Positions 1 through 9,936 of a stretch of 64,000 nucleotides of DNA are shown one piece after another (the first letter of the stretch is position 1; each line of letters begins with the position of its first letter). A program made the translations under genes and the position numbers. The DNA lies in NCBI GenBank assembly GCA_014529675.2, contig CP076040.1, forward strand, positions 2,375,894 to 2,439,893. The letters run 5' to 3'. The notes under the pieces are model-generated. The model was not told the origin of the DNA, did no database searches, and worked only from the letters and a program-made list of their open reading frames with translations. This DNA comes from Opitutia bacterium ISCC 52 (GTDB lineage: Bacteria; Verrucomicrobiota; Verrucomicrobiia; Opitutales; UBA2995).

Positions 1-56
1 CATTAAGCCCCAATTCAATTTTCAATACCCTGCTTCATAAACCCTAAGAAAACCCT

Positions 57-1358
57 ATGAATACGAGACGAATCGATCGTCGGACCTTTTTAAAAGGCAC
101 CGGTGTCGCGATGGCTCTGCCATTTTTTGAAAGCATGGGCCCTATGAGCGTGGAAGCGGTTGGAGCGGCCGCCAAGACCAGTGCAGCCGGATCACCCATG
201 CGAATGGTCTGCATCGGCAATCCCCTGGGGCTGATGCCGGACAGTTTCTTCCCCAAAGGGAATGGCCGGGACTATGAGCTATCTCCCCTGCTCCAACCTA
301 TTGCCCGACATCGTGATGACTTCACCATTTTCTCCAATTTGGATCATGACATCTCGGGCGGTCACAGTGCCGTACATGCCTTCTTGAGCGGCATTAAAGA
401 TTCAGATGCCTCGGACTGGCCGGAAGGAAACATATCGGTCGATCAACGAGCAGCCGAATTCGTGGGTACTCGAACTCGCTATTCATCCTTGGTTATTTCA
501 ACGGGCTCAGGGGACGGTGATCTACGCTGCAAACTCTCCTGGACTAGAAATGGGGTCAACGTACCGCCAGTGACCCGAGCCAGAGATCTTTTTCGAGCGT
601 TGTTCGTGAGTGACGATCCAAAATCACTCGCCAAACGCCAAGCCGCCTACGACGTAAATGAAAGCATCCTCGATGCCGTGAACAGTCAGGCTAAAATCCT
701 GAGTCGCCAACTGGGGAAAACGGATCAGGAAAAGTTAGACGAATACCTGAACTCGGTTCGTGAAGTGGAAAAGAAACTGGGCATGTCTCGCGAGTGGCTG
801 CATAAGCCCAAACCCACGGTTGATATAGACGAGCCGGGTGAAGGCGATCTTACCTATACGGTGCCCGCCTTCTACGACCTGCTTGCCCTCGCCCTGGAAA
901 CTGACTCTACGCGTGTTGCAACTCTAGGTGTGCCAGGGAACATCTCTACCGCTGACCTGGGGCTCGTGGGTAGTTACCATGGTTTTTCACACCATGGTAA
1001 AGCGGAGAAACTCCGACGCGGACTCTTTGTCATAGAAAAATTCCAGGTAGAACAAATGGGACGATTCTTAGACCGCCTAAAAGCAATCAAGGAACCCGAC
1101 GGACAATCCCTCTTCGATCGAACCATGGTTCTAATGGGAAGTGGCATGGGTAATGGAAGCTCTCACTCAAACAAGAATCTACCAGTGCTACTGGCAGGAG
1201 GCGGATTCAAGCATGGGGAGCATAAGATTCTTCCTACTGAGAGTCATAAGCGAATTCCTTTGTGCAATCTCTACAGCTCTATGCTTCAACGCTTCGGATT
1301 GGAGATTGATCAATTCAACAAAGGATCCGGAACTTTGACTGGACTCGAAATCGCATGA
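57..1358 (+). CDS. DUF1552 family secreted protein (Tat signal)
   Basis: The 433-residue product matches the DUF1552 family, which is common in Verrucomicrobiota and Planctomycetota and usually encoded beside DUF1592-type cytochromes. The N-terminus has a twin-arginine motif (RRTFLKG, about residues 9-15) followed by a hydrophobic stretch, so Tat export to the periplasm is inferred. Internal family-type motifs include the segment around SGGHSAVHAFLSG and a C-terminal MGSGMGNGSSHSNKNLPVLLAGG-like block, rich in His, Ser and Asn. The molecular function of the family is unknown. The last four bases (ATGA, 1355-1358) overlap the start of the next gene, which points to translational coupling and shared work with that cytochrome-like protein. 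The ATG at 57 puts the RR motif at the right place. Confidence 0.88.
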   Translation: MNTRRIDRRTFLKGTGVAMALPFFESMGPMSVEAVGAAAKTSAAGSPMRMVCIGNPLGLMPDSFFPKGNGRDYELSPLLQPIARHRDDFTIFSNLDHDISGGHSAVHAFLSGIKDSDASDWPEGNISVDQRAAEFVGTRTRYSSLVISTGSGDGDLRCKLSWTRNGVNVPPVTRARDLFRALFVSDDPKSLAKRQAAYDVNESILDAVNSQAKILSRQLGKTDQEKLDEYLNSVREVEKKLGMSREWLHKPKPTVDIDEPGEGDLTYTVPAFYDLLALALETDSTRVATLGVPGNISTADLGLVGSYHGFSHHGKAEKLRRGLFVIEKFQVEQMGRFLDRLKAIKEPDGQSLFDRTMVLMGSGMGNGSSHSNKNLPVLLAGGGFKHGEHKILPTESHKRIPLCNLYSSMLQRFGLEIDQFNKGSGTLTGLEIA

Positions 1359-3937
1359 AGCACATCAGATATCGTTTTGTCACGACGCTGATTCTGCTTA
1401 GTGCATTCAGCTGTATCCTATCGGCAAATACCTACCAGAAGACAGTCGAACCATTTCTTGAGACGTACTGCATCCAATGCCATGGTGCCGATAAACAAAA
1501 AGGAGATCGCCGTTACGATACTTTAAACAATGATTTACTGGATCCTGATTCACTCATTCTTTGGCAGGACATTGTTGACCTCATGAACCTGGGTGACATG
1601 CCGCCCGAGGAAGAAAAACAACCAGACCCATCTGAACGCCTGGAAGTCATAGAATGGATCACGGAGAATCTGGAAGTTGCCTATGCTAACCACAAAAGCA
1701 ACGACCGCAGAACGGTCCTTCGGCGTCTGAACAAGCTTGAGTACAATCGAAGCGTCCGTGACCTTCTCAAGCTGGAACCGATCCTCATGGATCCGACGGA
1801 ATCATTTCCGCCCGACGAGGTGGAAGAGAATTTCAACAACATCGGTTCGGCACTCATAACGTCAGACTTTTTACTACAAGGCTATCTAGATGCAGCTGAG
1901 GCATACGTTGAGCAAGCCTCACGCGTGGGTCCAAAGCCAGAAACCAAGCACTACCGTTTCGAAGCTCCCTTTTATCCGGCACGTAATCGGCGGGATGGAA
2001 AAGATGTAGCCGGCAAGTATCAGCACATACGCAAGAACACTACCGACCAGGATGGTTTCATGTGGTTGAGCAAACTGGAAGAAGGCGTTCCGGAAAGCGG
2101 CTACTATAAGCTGCGTTTCAAAGCCGAGGCCATTGGGCGGGACTACCCCTACCCAGAGAGCATCGTAGGAACGAACAAGAATGAACCCTTGCGAGTGGAC
2201 GTCATTGCTGGTTCCAGAGCATACGGGGAGTTGGAGTTTCGTACCTCATCTGACCGCAAAGTGGCCGGCTTCGTCATAGCCGATAACAAGCCCGAATGGT
2301 ATGAAGCACGTATCTGGCTCGATAAAGGCTACCAACCACGCCTGACTTTTCCGAATGGTCCGAATCGGGTAAAACCGATGCGGAAAACCCTAGTCCACCG
2401 TTATTCGGAAGACTTCCAGGAGATGATTCACAACTGGACCGTTCCCGGGGATGGGCTTTACCCCTACCCAATTGAGGAGGCTGAAGCTCGCCGCATCGAA
2501 GCAGAAAAAAACCGGATAGCTACCACGGTTGGCGGAGTGCTCAACACAGAAGGAACCGGAAACCTCTTCAACAAAAGCGAAGGTTGGGCCGCTTTCTTCC
2601 GTGGGTATCATGGACCACGTATCCGAGTCCATGAAATCAAGTTGGACGGCCCCTACTATAACAGCTGGCCTACTCCGAGCTACAAGGCCCTCTTTGGTGA
2701 ATACGAACCGACCATGCAAAATGCGCGCGCGATCCTGAAACGGTTTGCATCTGCTGCATTTCGTAAACCAGCAAGCGAAGAGAAAGTAGACATCCTCTTA
2801 GACTTGGTATCTAAAAAATTCGAATCTGGAACCAGTACATTTGAAGCATTGAAGATTGGTTTCCGTGCTGTCCTTTGTTCTCCCGACTTTCTTTACCTGC
2901 AAGAAGGAGACGGCCTGCTCGATGACTACGCACTCGCAACCCGTTTGAGCTATTTCCTTTGGTCTACCACTCCAGATGCGGAATTAATCAAGCTAGCCGA
3001 GAAAGGACAGCTCTCCAATCCTAAGGTCCTGAGAAAGCAGACTCTTAGACTCCTTCGGGACGATCGATCCAAAGCCTTTACAGAGCAATTCACTTCACGC
3101 TGGCTGGAACTCTACAAGATAGGAACCATGCCACCGAGTGATAAGGAGTTTAAGACCTATTACGTGGATGGCCTGGAGCATTCCATGAGAAGAGAGACGC
3201 AAACCTTCTTCCGTTATCTGCTTGAGAAGAATCTACCCATAACCGAGTTTCTCGATTCAGATTTCACCTTCGTGGATGGTGGCTTGGCTCGTCTCTATGG
3301 AATCGAAGGAGTTAACGGTCCGGAGATGCAGAAAGTATCCCTCAAGTCCGACCCTCACCGAGGTGGTCTGCTCGGGCATGCCAGTATACTCACAGCCAGC
3401 GCCAACGGCATTGATACTTCACCGGTCATTCGCGGCATATGGGTGTTGGAAAATATTTTAGGGACTCCACCTGCACCGCCGCCACCCGATGTCGAGCCCC
3501 TCGAACCTGACATTCGTGGAGCCACCACCATTCGCGATCAGCTCGACAAACACCGTGAGGTAGAGACCTGCTACGAATGCCACCGAAAAATCGATCCACT
3601 CGGGTTCGCCCTCGAGAATTACAATCCCATCGGTGGTTGGCGTGATCATTATCCACGCGGGAGTCAGGAGGGTCCTGAAATTGACGCCTCTGGACAGATG
3701 CCAAACGGACAACAGTTCACAGGCTTTGATGACTTTAAATCGGTACTAATGGGAAGGCAGGATCAGTTTACCCGCTGCTTAACCGAAAAATTGTTGGCCT
3801 ACTCTATGGGAAGAACCCTTGAATTCACCGATCGACCCGAAGTAGACGGAATCATTGAGCTATTAGATGAAAGAGGCCAAGGCCTCCAGGACCTTGTGTT
3901 ACTCATTGTCGAGAGCGAAGCCTTTCGAACGAAATAA
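1355..3937 (+). CDS. PVC-type cytochrome c protein (DUF1587/1592/1588/1585)
   Basis: An 860-residue secreted protein with a Sec signal peptide (about residues 1-24). A planctomycete-type cytochrome c site, CIQCHG (C39, C42, H43), is followed by the long DUF1587-DUF1592-DUF1588-DUF1585 series. A second CxxCH (CYECH, C739-H743) lies in the typical DUF1588 context KIDPLGFALENY. Two covalently bound hemes are therefore likely, and a periplasmic redox role is inferred; the family's substrate is not established. Its start overlaps the stop of the DUF1552 gene by ATGA, the standard pairing of these two families. The length is normal for the family and no break was seen. Confidence 0.9.
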   Translation: MKHIRYRFVTTLILLSAFSCILSANTYQKTVEPFLETYCIQCHGADKQKGDRRYDTLNNDLLDPDSLILWQDIVDLMNLGDMPPEEEKQPDPSERLEVIEWITENLEVAYANHKSNDRRTVLRRLNKLEYNRSVRDLLKLEPILMDPTESFPPDEVEENFNNIGSALITSDFLLQGYLDAAEAYVEQASRVGPKPETKHYRFEAPFYPARNRRDGKDVAGKYQHIRKNTTDQDGFMWLSKLEEGVPESGYYKLRFKAEAIGRDYPYPESIVGTNKNEPLRVDVIAGSRAYGELEFRTSSDRKVAGFVIADNKPEWYEARIWLDKGYQPRLTFPNGPNRVKPMRKTLVHRYSEDFQEMIHNWTVPGDGLYPYPIEEAEARRIEAEKNRIATTVGGVLNTEGTGNLFNKSEGWAAFFRGYHGPRIRVHEIKLDGPYYNSWPTPSYKALFGEYEPTMQNARAILKRFASAAFRKPASEEKVDILLDLVSKKFESGTSTFEALKIGFRAVLCSPDFLYLQEGDGLLDDYALATRLSYFLWSTTPDAELIKLAEKGQLSNPKVLRKQTLRLLRDDRSKAFTEQFTSRWLELYKIGTMPPSDKEFKTYYVDGLEHSMRRETQTFFRYLLEKNLPITEFLDSDFTFVDGGLARLYGIEGVNGPEMQKVSLKSDPHRGGLLGHASILTASANGIDTSPVIRGIWVLENILGTPPAPPPPDVEPLEPDIRGATTIRDQLDKHREVETCYECHRKIDPLGFALENYNPIGGWRDHYPRGSQEGPEIDASGQMPNGQQFTGFDDFKSVLMGRQDQFTRCLTEKLLAYSMGRTLEFTDRPEVDGIIELLDERGQGLQDLVLLIVESEAFRTK

Positions 3938-4016
3938 GCACCGAACGGTCACAGAAACACTTCTTCCTTTGAATTGACTCAAGGGGCAATCCGATTGAAC
4001 TAAACGCCTTTACCCT

Positions 4017-6728
4017 ATGAAAAAATCACTCCTGATTCTATGCCTGATTTCCAGCTTTGTTGGAATTTCACTCATTGCCCAAAACGCAGTCGAGAGATTC
4101 GACCCATCCAAGGTTCAGCCTGAAAGCGTTCCTCTGGAGTTGATGAAAGTGCCAGACGGCTTGGAAGTCACCATCTGGGCTTCGTCACCGATGTTGTTTA
4201 ACCCGACCAATATGGATATCGATAAGGATGGCCGCATCTGGGTGGCAGAAGGCGTGCGTTATCGCCGTCATTGGGACCGGCAGCCCGAGGGAGATCGCAT
4301 CGTTATACTGGAAGATACAGACAAGGATGGAAAGGCCGATTCAAGTCATACCTTTGTTCAGGAAGAAGCACTGATTGCTCCCCTGGGAGTGGCAGTGATC
4401 GACAATAAGATCGTGGTATCTCAACCACCCGAGCTGATCGTCTACACGGACGTGAACCGCAACCTGGTCTTCGAACCTGGAATCGATACCCGTGAGACAC
4501 TTCTCGAAGGATTTAGCGGTATCAACCATGACCATAGTCTTCACTCAGTGACGGTGGGCCCCAATGGGAAATGGTATTTTAACCAAGGTAACTGCGGGGC
4601 GCTCTTTACCGATAAGTCTGGAAAAACATTTCGTATCGCGAGCCCCTATAATCCTGGAGTGATTGGCCCCTACGAATACCCATTCGACGTTAAAGACGTA
4701 GCAGGAAAGCCCAGTGACGATGGACACGTTTACGTGGGTGGTTTTACGGCTCGCATGAATCCAGATGGAACCGATGTGGAAATTATTGGCTACAACTACC
4801 GCAACAGTTACGAGCAGTCAGTGACCTCCATGGGAGACTTGTTTCAAAACGATAACGACGATCCCCCAGCCTGCCGCGTAACGCATATCCTCGAATACGG
4901 GAATGCCGGATTTGCGTCTGCCGATGGCCAACGAAGTTGGAGAGCAGACAAACGTCCGGGGCAAACCACAGAAATCGCTGAGTGGCGCCAAGAAGATCCA
5001 GGAACTATGCCTGCCGGAGATGTCTACGGCGGCGGTTCCCCTACCGGAAATGTCTTCTATGAGAACGGTGCTTTGGGTGACGAATGGATCGGAACCTTCC
5101 TGTCTTGTGAAGCCGGCAAAAACGTGGTTTTCGGTTACCAGCCAGAATTGAACGGAGCAGGCTTCGACCTCGAACGTTTCAACTTTATCACAACTAATGA
5201 AGAAGGTGAATTTGCCGGCTCTGATTTTATCGGAGGAAGCAACAATATATCCGACGAAGTAAAAACGTTGTTTCGCCCTTCTGATGTAGCGATTGGTCCC
5301 GATGGAGCCATTTACATAACTGACTGGTATGATGGTCGCGTGGGTGGTCACCAGGACTTGGACGAAACTTGCTCCGGCACGATTTATCGCATCGCTCCTA
5401 AAGGATTCAAACCAGAGGTTCCCCAACTCGACCTTTCGACAATCGAAGGTCAAATTGCAGCACTCAAAAGCCCAGCGCCCAATGTGCGTAATCTAGGGTT
5501 TGTTGGATTGAAGGAACAAGGCGCCAAAGCGCTTCCAGCTCTCTCTGAGGTACTAAAAGATGACAATCCCTACATTGCTGCTCGCGCCATTCACCTCTTG
5601 GGTCAATTGGGAGAAGCAGGTGAGAACGTGGTCGAAAAGCTTTTAGACTCCAAAGATGAGAATACGCGTATCGTAGCTTACCGAGCCCTACGCGAAAATA
5701 AGTACGCATTAATCAGACGGGCTCAAAAATTGGCTAAAGATCCATCACCAGCCGTACGTCGCGAAGTCGCTCTTTCTATGCGCAACGTCCCGGTCAAACA
5801 AAGCCGCCCTATCCTTCGGGAAATCGGCCAACTTTACCCAGGAAATGATCGCACTTATCTCGAAGCTTTCGGCATTGGTTCAACGGGAAAAGAGGCTCAA
5901 GTTTACCATGCTGTAAAAGCTGTTTCCGGGAATAAGGATCCACTGAAATGGACGGAAGCATTTGCGGATATCGCTTGGCGTCTTCATCCTGCGTCTTCGA
6001 TTGGAGACTTAGCCACCAGAGCCATGACTTCCAGCCTGGGCCATGAGGCTTGCAAGCAAGCTATGGATGCCTTGGCCTTTACCGATAAACGCACGGCGGC
6101 CAATGCCATGATGGATCTTGCTGAAGGAGACTCCTCGATCCAAGAAGACGCGGTTTGGTGGTTGCTCAATCGTTCGACTGGTCCCTGGAAGGATCTAAAC
6201 CTTCTTCCACAATTGGCACAACGTGATATCTACGACCCTTCAAAAATCACATTACAAGACATTGGATCCATTGATTCAGCCACGATTCCCAGCAACTACC
6301 CTCCCATGGAAGAGTTGCTGGCCATGAAAGGCGACCCAGTTCGAGGAAAGGCTGCCGCCCAACGGTGCATTATGTGCCACCTAGTAGGCGACGTCGGAGT
6401 TGAATTCGGCCCCTCTCTAAACGGCTGGGGACAAACTCAGACCCGAGACGTCATTTTCCGCTCCATTATCGATCCAAACGCAGACATTGCTCATGGATAC
6501 CGTGGAAACCAAATCGTTCTCAATGATGGACGCACCATCGACGGTATGCTTCTCAAGGAAGGCGACCCTGCAATCATCCTGTCAATGGGCGGAGTACAGC
6601 AGATCGTTCCGGGAGATCAGGTAAAGCAAGTTCGACGTCTGCGGCATAGCTTAATGATGTCTGCTGCCCAGCTGGGACTCACAGCCCAAGACGTGGCCGA
6701 TGTGGTGGCTTATTTAAAGGCGAATTAG
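4017..6728 (+). CDS. PVC-type heme-binding protein with beta-propeller, HEAT repeats and C-terminal cytochrome c
   Basis: A 903-residue secreted protein with a signal peptide at residues 1-21 (ending SLIAQ). Residues ~35-470 look like a PVC membrane-bound dehydrogenase/glucose-sorbosone-type propeller, with motifs such as DVAIGPDGAIYITDWYDGR. A stretch of HEAT-like helical repeats (~480-700) follows. A C-terminal cytochrome c domain has CIMCH (C784, C787, H788) and ends with the usual DVADVVAYLK helix. This is the common PVC propeller-HEAT-heme architecture; a periplasmic oxidoreductase role is inferred. It lies 79 bases after the DUF1592 gene on the same strand and may belong to the same transcription unit. 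Confidence 0.9.
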   Translation: MKKSLLILCLISSFVGISLIAQNAVERFDPSKVQPESVPLELMKVPDGLEVTIWASSPMLFNPTNMDIDKDGRIWVAEGVRYRRHWDRQPEGDRIVILEDTDKDGKADSSHTFVQEEALIAPLGVAVIDNKIVVSQPPELIVYTDVNRNLVFEPGIDTRETLLEGFSGINHDHSLHSVTVGPNGKWYFNQGNCGALFTDKSGKTFRIASPYNPGVIGPYEYPFDVKDVAGKPSDDGHVYVGGFTARMNPDGTDVEIIGYNYRNSYEQSVTSMGDLFQNDNDDPPACRVTHILEYGNAGFASADGQRSWRADKRPGQTTEIAEWRQEDPGTMPAGDVYGGGSPTGNVFYENGALGDEWIGTFLSCEAGKNVVFGYQPELNGAGFDLERFNFITTNEEGEFAGSDFIGGSNNISDEVKTLFRPSDVAIGPDGAIYITDWYDGRVGGHQDLDETCSGTIYRIAPKGFKPEVPQLDLSTIEGQIAALKSPAPNVRNLGFVGLKEQGAKALPALSEVLKDDNPYIAARAIHLLGQLGEAGENVVEKLLDSKDENTRIVAYRALRENKYALIRRAQKLAKDPSPAVRREVALSMRNVPVKQSRPILREIGQLYPGNDRTYLEAFGIGSTGKEAQVYHAVKAVSGNKDPLKWTEAFADIAWRLHPASSIGDLATRAMTSSLGHEACKQAMDALAFTDKRTAANAMMDLAEGDSSIQEDAVWWLLNRSTGPWKDLNLLPQLAQRDIYDPSKITLQDIGSIDSATIPSNYPPMEELLAMKGDPVRGKAAAQRCIMCHLVGDVGVEFGPSLNGWGQTQTRDVIFRSIIDPNADIAHGYRGNQIVLNDGRTIDGMLLKEGDPAIILSMGGVQQIVPGDQVKQVRRLRHSLMMSAAQLGLTAQDVADVVAYLKAN

Positions 6729-6745
6729 ACTCGAGCATGAGAAAT

Positions 6746-6765
6746 CTGCAGTGTCACCACTGCAG
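6746..6765. repeat. Short perfect hairpin (8-bp stem, 4-nt loop)
   Basis: CTGCAGTG - TCAC - CACTGCAG sits 17 bases after the stop of the heme/HEAT gene. The stem is perfect, but no T-tract follows, so it is not a canonical intrinsic terminator. It may be a REP-like unit or part of a 3' end signal. Confidence 0.5.
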
Positions 6766-6903
6766 CTACAATAGAGTCGAACGGGATACTAGCCTGTTCA
6801 GCTTACGTGACTGTATTTCTATGTAGGATGCTTGAGCCTTATGCACATCTCTTTCTATAAAAAAGCGATACACATGGGGCTATAAACTTTAAATGTCAGA
6901 AGA

Positions 6904-6976
6904 ATGGTAGGGACGGATCGCCGAGCCGTCCGATACTCTATGACAAGCGGCTCGCTCGACGATCGAGCCCTACCAT
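6904..6976. repeat. REP-like inverted doublet
   Basis: The outer ends are inverted copies of ATGGTAGGG (6904-6912 and 6968-6976). Each arm contains its own hairpin: GGACGG/CCGTCC in the left arm and GGCTCG/CGAGCC in the right. Two mirrored small hairpins with conserved TAGGG ends are the typical layout of bacterial REP/BIME elements. Related layouts recur near 8.3, 27.1 and 44.0 kb. Confidence 0.6.
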
Positions 6977-7101
6977 CTAAGGAAATATGAGTCTCCTAGA
7001 TTAGGCTTATCTATATTAATTTTCCTAGAACGAATTAAACCTTCCATGATGAGGATCCCAAGCTCATACTGAGTGTTGAATTTCTATCCTTCTCAATACC
7101 C

Positions 7102-8259
7102 ATGAAACCACTGATTGTCGTTCTATCTCTTTCAATTGTTTCTTTATCCGTATACGCTGCTTCCCCTATCCCCTCAGGTGACTGGGAAGACCATGACCTG
7201 ACGAAACATCAGAGAGAACAAATCCGAGCCGCATTCCAAAAAGGAATCGATGACAAATTTATTCCGGGAGGTTCACTGACCATCATTCACAAGGGTGAGA
7301 TCATTCTGAAAGAGGGATTTGGTGTGGCTGATTTGGACAGCAAAGAGCCGTTCGATGCCAATGCACCCTGCCGAATTGCTTCGCTCACAAAACCTCACAC
7401 CACGACAACGCTCGCGCTACTGGCTGAAAAAGGGAATTTGTCGTTCTCAGATCCGCTCGACAAATATATACCTGCTTTCAAGAAGCTGAAGGTACGTGGC
7501 AAAGATGGATATGCCAAACCCATCACCTTGGCTATGTGTCTTTCTCATACAGCAGGATTTGCGAGCAACAACCAACTGAAAGCGGGTAAGCTTAACCTCG
7601 ATTGGAACGGAACTCTGGAAGAGGTAGTAAACGAACTGGCTACTCATGACTTGTTTTATGAACCGGCAACAGCCTACGGGTATGGTCGCCTTGGATACAT
7701 GGCTGCGGCTCGAGTTGCTGAGATAGTCACTGGTAAGCCGTTTGAAGAAGTTATGGCAGATGAATTATTTTCCACCGTAGGTTCAACCGAATCCACTTTT
7801 GATTATGAGTCCAAGATTGACCAAATTCCGACTCCCTACATGAGGACTAAATCGGGGTTTACAGAACGCACCGGAGACCCCATGGGCACGGTGATAAATC
7901 CCGGCGGTAGTCTGATCGCTACTTCAGACAATGTAGCACGGATGCTCTTGCTTCATCGAAACCGCGGACACGTGGATGGAAAACAAGTCGTGTCCGAATC
8001 GATACTAAAACAGATGTATCAGTCACAACCCGGCCGAGGTAAGGCCAAATACGGTTTTGGTTTCAATATCCTGGCTCAACGTCCCGACGGCAGCACAAGC
8101 CGTATCCAACATACGGGTGCAGCGGGAACCATCGGCATCATCGACTTTGATCTCGACCTGGTAGTGATTGCCCTCACTCAACTTCCTCAGGCTCAAACCA
8201 ACAAATGGCGAGGTCCTATGCTGAAGACTATTTTTGATACGTTTCAGGGTCTGGAGTAA
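7102..8259 (+). CDS. Secreted serine hydrolase, class C beta-lactamase/esterase fold
   Basis: A 385-residue protein with a Sec signal peptide (residues 1-19). The serine beta-lactamase-like fold shows the SxxK motif SLTK (S94, K97) as nucleophile/base pair. The second-motif tyrosine is in YGYGRLGY (Y194, with YGR in place of the usual YSN), and the third motif is HTG at H337. Such proteins are usually esterases or D-aminopeptidase-like hydrolases; true beta-lactamase activity cannot be assumed. It is preceded by the REP-like gap and followed, 133 bases later, by a symporter gene. That suggests, but does not prove, uptake of a hydrolysed product. Confidence 0.85.
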   Translation: MKPLIVVLSLSIVSLSVYAASPIPSGDWEDHDLTKHQREQIRAAFQKGIDDKFIPGGSLTIIHKGEIILKEGFGVADLDSKEPFDANAPCRIASLTKPHTTTTLALLAEKGNLSFSDPLDKYIPAFKKLKVRGKDGYAKPITLAMCLSHTAGFASNNQLKAGKLNLDWNGTLEEVVNELATHDLFYEPATAYGYGRLGYMAAARVAEIVTGKPFEEVMADELFSTVGSTESTFDYESKIDQIPTPYMRTKSGFTERTGDPMGTVINPGGSLIATSDNVARMLLLHRNRGHVDGKQVVSESILKQMYQSQPGRGKAKYGFGFNILAQRPDGSTSRIQHTGAAGTIGIIDFDLDLVVIALTQLPQAQTNKWRGPMLKTIFDTFQGLE

Positions 8260-8305
8260 TGAGCGCTTTGAGTTAAAATCGGCGATGCCTTAGAATCTTT
8301 CGCGA

Positions 8306-8370
8306 TCGGCAGCAAGCTGCCTTCCTACATTTCTTAAAAATTGGATTGTAGGAGAGGAGCTTGCTCCCGA
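8306..8370. repeat. REP-like inverted doublet
   Basis: The left arm 8306-8329 and the reverse complement of the right arm 8347-8370 agree at 20 of 24 positions. Each arm carries a short perfect palindrome (GGCAGC-AA-GCTGCC and GGAGC-TT-GCTCC), and the inner ends are TCCTACA and TGTAGGA. It lies between the serine hydrolase and symporter genes. Confidence 0.65.
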
Positions 8371-8392
8371 ATGATATGTTCCTAGCACTCCC

Positions 8393-9871
8393 ATGGCTTC
8401 TCTAACACTTCCCGACATCCTTATAGTTCTGGCCTACTTTGCAGCCGTGCTGTTTGTGGGCATCCGCTTCGGTCGAAAAGACGAGAGCATGGAAGGCTAT
8501 GTAGCCGGAGATAGAAATGTTCCTTGGCTGGCAGTATTAGGATCGCTGGTGGCAACCGAAATAAGCGCTGCTACCTTTCTAGGAACACCAGGCGTGGGTT
8601 ACTCAAGCAATCTTGGTTATTTACAAATTACCATCGGCTCCCTCCTCGCTCGCTTCGCTATTGCATTCGTTTTCCTGAGCGCGTTTTACAAGGCTCGCTA
8701 CCTTTCCATCTATCAATACCTGAAAAACCGTTTTGGTGGGAGAAGCCATTACTCCTCCGCTGTCTTTTTTCTCCTCTCCAGAGTATTGGCATCGGCCGTA
8801 CGACTCATGATCGCATCAACGGGTCTACACATCATACTGGGAGTTCCCTTTGTGTGGGCAATGATTGGCTTTGCGCTGCTCTGTCTTGTCTACGCCGGCA
8901 TTGGCGGTATCCGCGCTGTCATCTGGACGGATTGCATTCAAGCTTTGGTCTTCCTCGTCGCCGGAGTCGTCATGCTTTTTGTATTACAAAACCTCGTCGG
9001 CTGGGGAACCATTCTGGAAGTAGGAGGAGATACAGGGCGACTTGAAGTCTTTCAATGGACAGCTACGGACGGCCTTCTGAAGGATAGTAACTGGTTTGTC
9101 CTGGCCCTGGCTTTTGGATTTGTAAGTACCCTTGCTTCCCTCGGAACCGACCATGACTTTACACAACGTCTCCTAACTTGTAAAAAAGTTGAAGACTCGC
9201 GGCGTAGCATCATCCTAAGTGGCTTTGTTGCCCTACCCGTTGCGAGCCTGTTCCTGATGATCGGTGTAGGCCTTTTTGTATATTACAATCAAGTAGCTAC
9301 CGGCGTAGCACTTCCGCTTGGCGAAACAGGCGAGGTTGCTTCGGACAAAGTGTTTCCCCATTTCATTTCAACAGTGCTACCTGCTGGCCTGCGAGGATTT
9401 CTGCTCTGTGGTGTCTTAGCAGCAGCCATGTCGAGTCTGGATAGCGCGATGGCAGCACTCAGCTCTTCAATCGTTGTAGATCTCTATGGTCCCTTTCTCA
9501 AAGATCCAACAGACACAAAGAAACAAGTCTGGATTGCTCGTATATTCATGGCGATTGTCGCCATAGTCCTCGTTACTTTTGCCTGGGGCATTCGGAATAG
9601 TGATGAATTCCTCTGGCTGGCTTTCAAAATTTCCGGAATTACCTACAGCGGCCTTCTCGGTATATTTTTGGTGGGGCTTCTTAGCAATCGCGGCGATGAC
9701 CGTTGGAATTTGGTGGCCATGATTTCAGGCAGCGCATGCACGGCTATACTCCTGTTATTGTCGGAGAATGGCCATCTTGAATTAGCCTGGCAGTATCCCA
9801 TGCTATTTGGCGTGGCCCTCACTTATCTGTTAGGAATTATCCCACGAGGCGAAGGAATTCAGTCCATTTAG
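8393..9871 (+). CDS. Sodium:solute symporter (SSS/SLC5 family)
   Basis: A 492-residue inner-membrane protein with about 13 hydrophobic segments. SSS-family signatures include the early block EGYVAGDRNVPWLAVLGS, followed by ATEISAATFLGTPGVGY, and the conserved helix with SSLDSAMAALSSSIVVDLY at about residues 345-363. It would import a solute with Na+; the substrate cannot be read from sequence. It may act with the upstream secreted hydrolase. The length is normal and the gene appears intact. Confidence 0.9.
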   Translation: MASLTLPDILIVLAYFAAVLFVGIRFGRKDESMEGYVAGDRNVPWLAVLGSLVATEISAATFLGTPGVGYSSNLGYLQITIGSLLARFAIAFVFLSAFYKARYLSIYQYLKNRFGGRSHYSSAVFFLLSRVLASAVRLMIASTGLHIILGVPFVWAMIGFALLCLVYAGIGGIRAVIWTDCIQALVFLVAGVVMLFVLQNLVGWGTILEVGGDTGRLEVFQWTATDGLLKDSNWFVLALAFGFVSTLASLGTDHDFTQRLLTCKKVEDSRRSIILSGFVALPVASLFLMIGVGLFVYYNQVATGVALPLGETGEVASDKVFPHFISTVLPAGLRGFLLCGVLAAAMSSLDSAMAALSSSIVVDLYGPFLKDPTDTKKQVWIARIFMAIVAIVLVTFAWGIRNSDEFLWLAFKISGITYSGLLGIFLVGLLSNRGDDRWNLVAMISGSACTAILLLLSENGHLELAWQYPMLFGVALTYLLGIIPRGEGIQSI

Positions 9872-9936
9872 CATTCGTACTTCTGTAGTCTCTTTCATCT
9901 CTAGCGGTTACGTAGCTCAGTTCAAACCCACTAAGA

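Larger units (their letters stand above)
6729..7101. other. Intergenic region with REP-like doublet
   Basis: This 373-base gap has no convincing gene. It holds the hairpin at 6746-6765 and a larger palindromic doublet at 6904-6976. The rest is AT-rich sequence before the serine hydrolase gene, in which I saw no clear promoter consensus. Confidence 0.6.

Noticed and set aside
4818-5453. A 211-codon open frame on the minus strand
   Set aside because: It lies wholly inside the heme/HEAT gene, which has clear motifs in its own frame; no recognisable domain in the opposite frame.
6746-6765. Intrinsic terminator after the heme/HEAT gene
   Set aside because: The hairpin is perfect, but no T-tract follows, so it is listed only as a palindrome.
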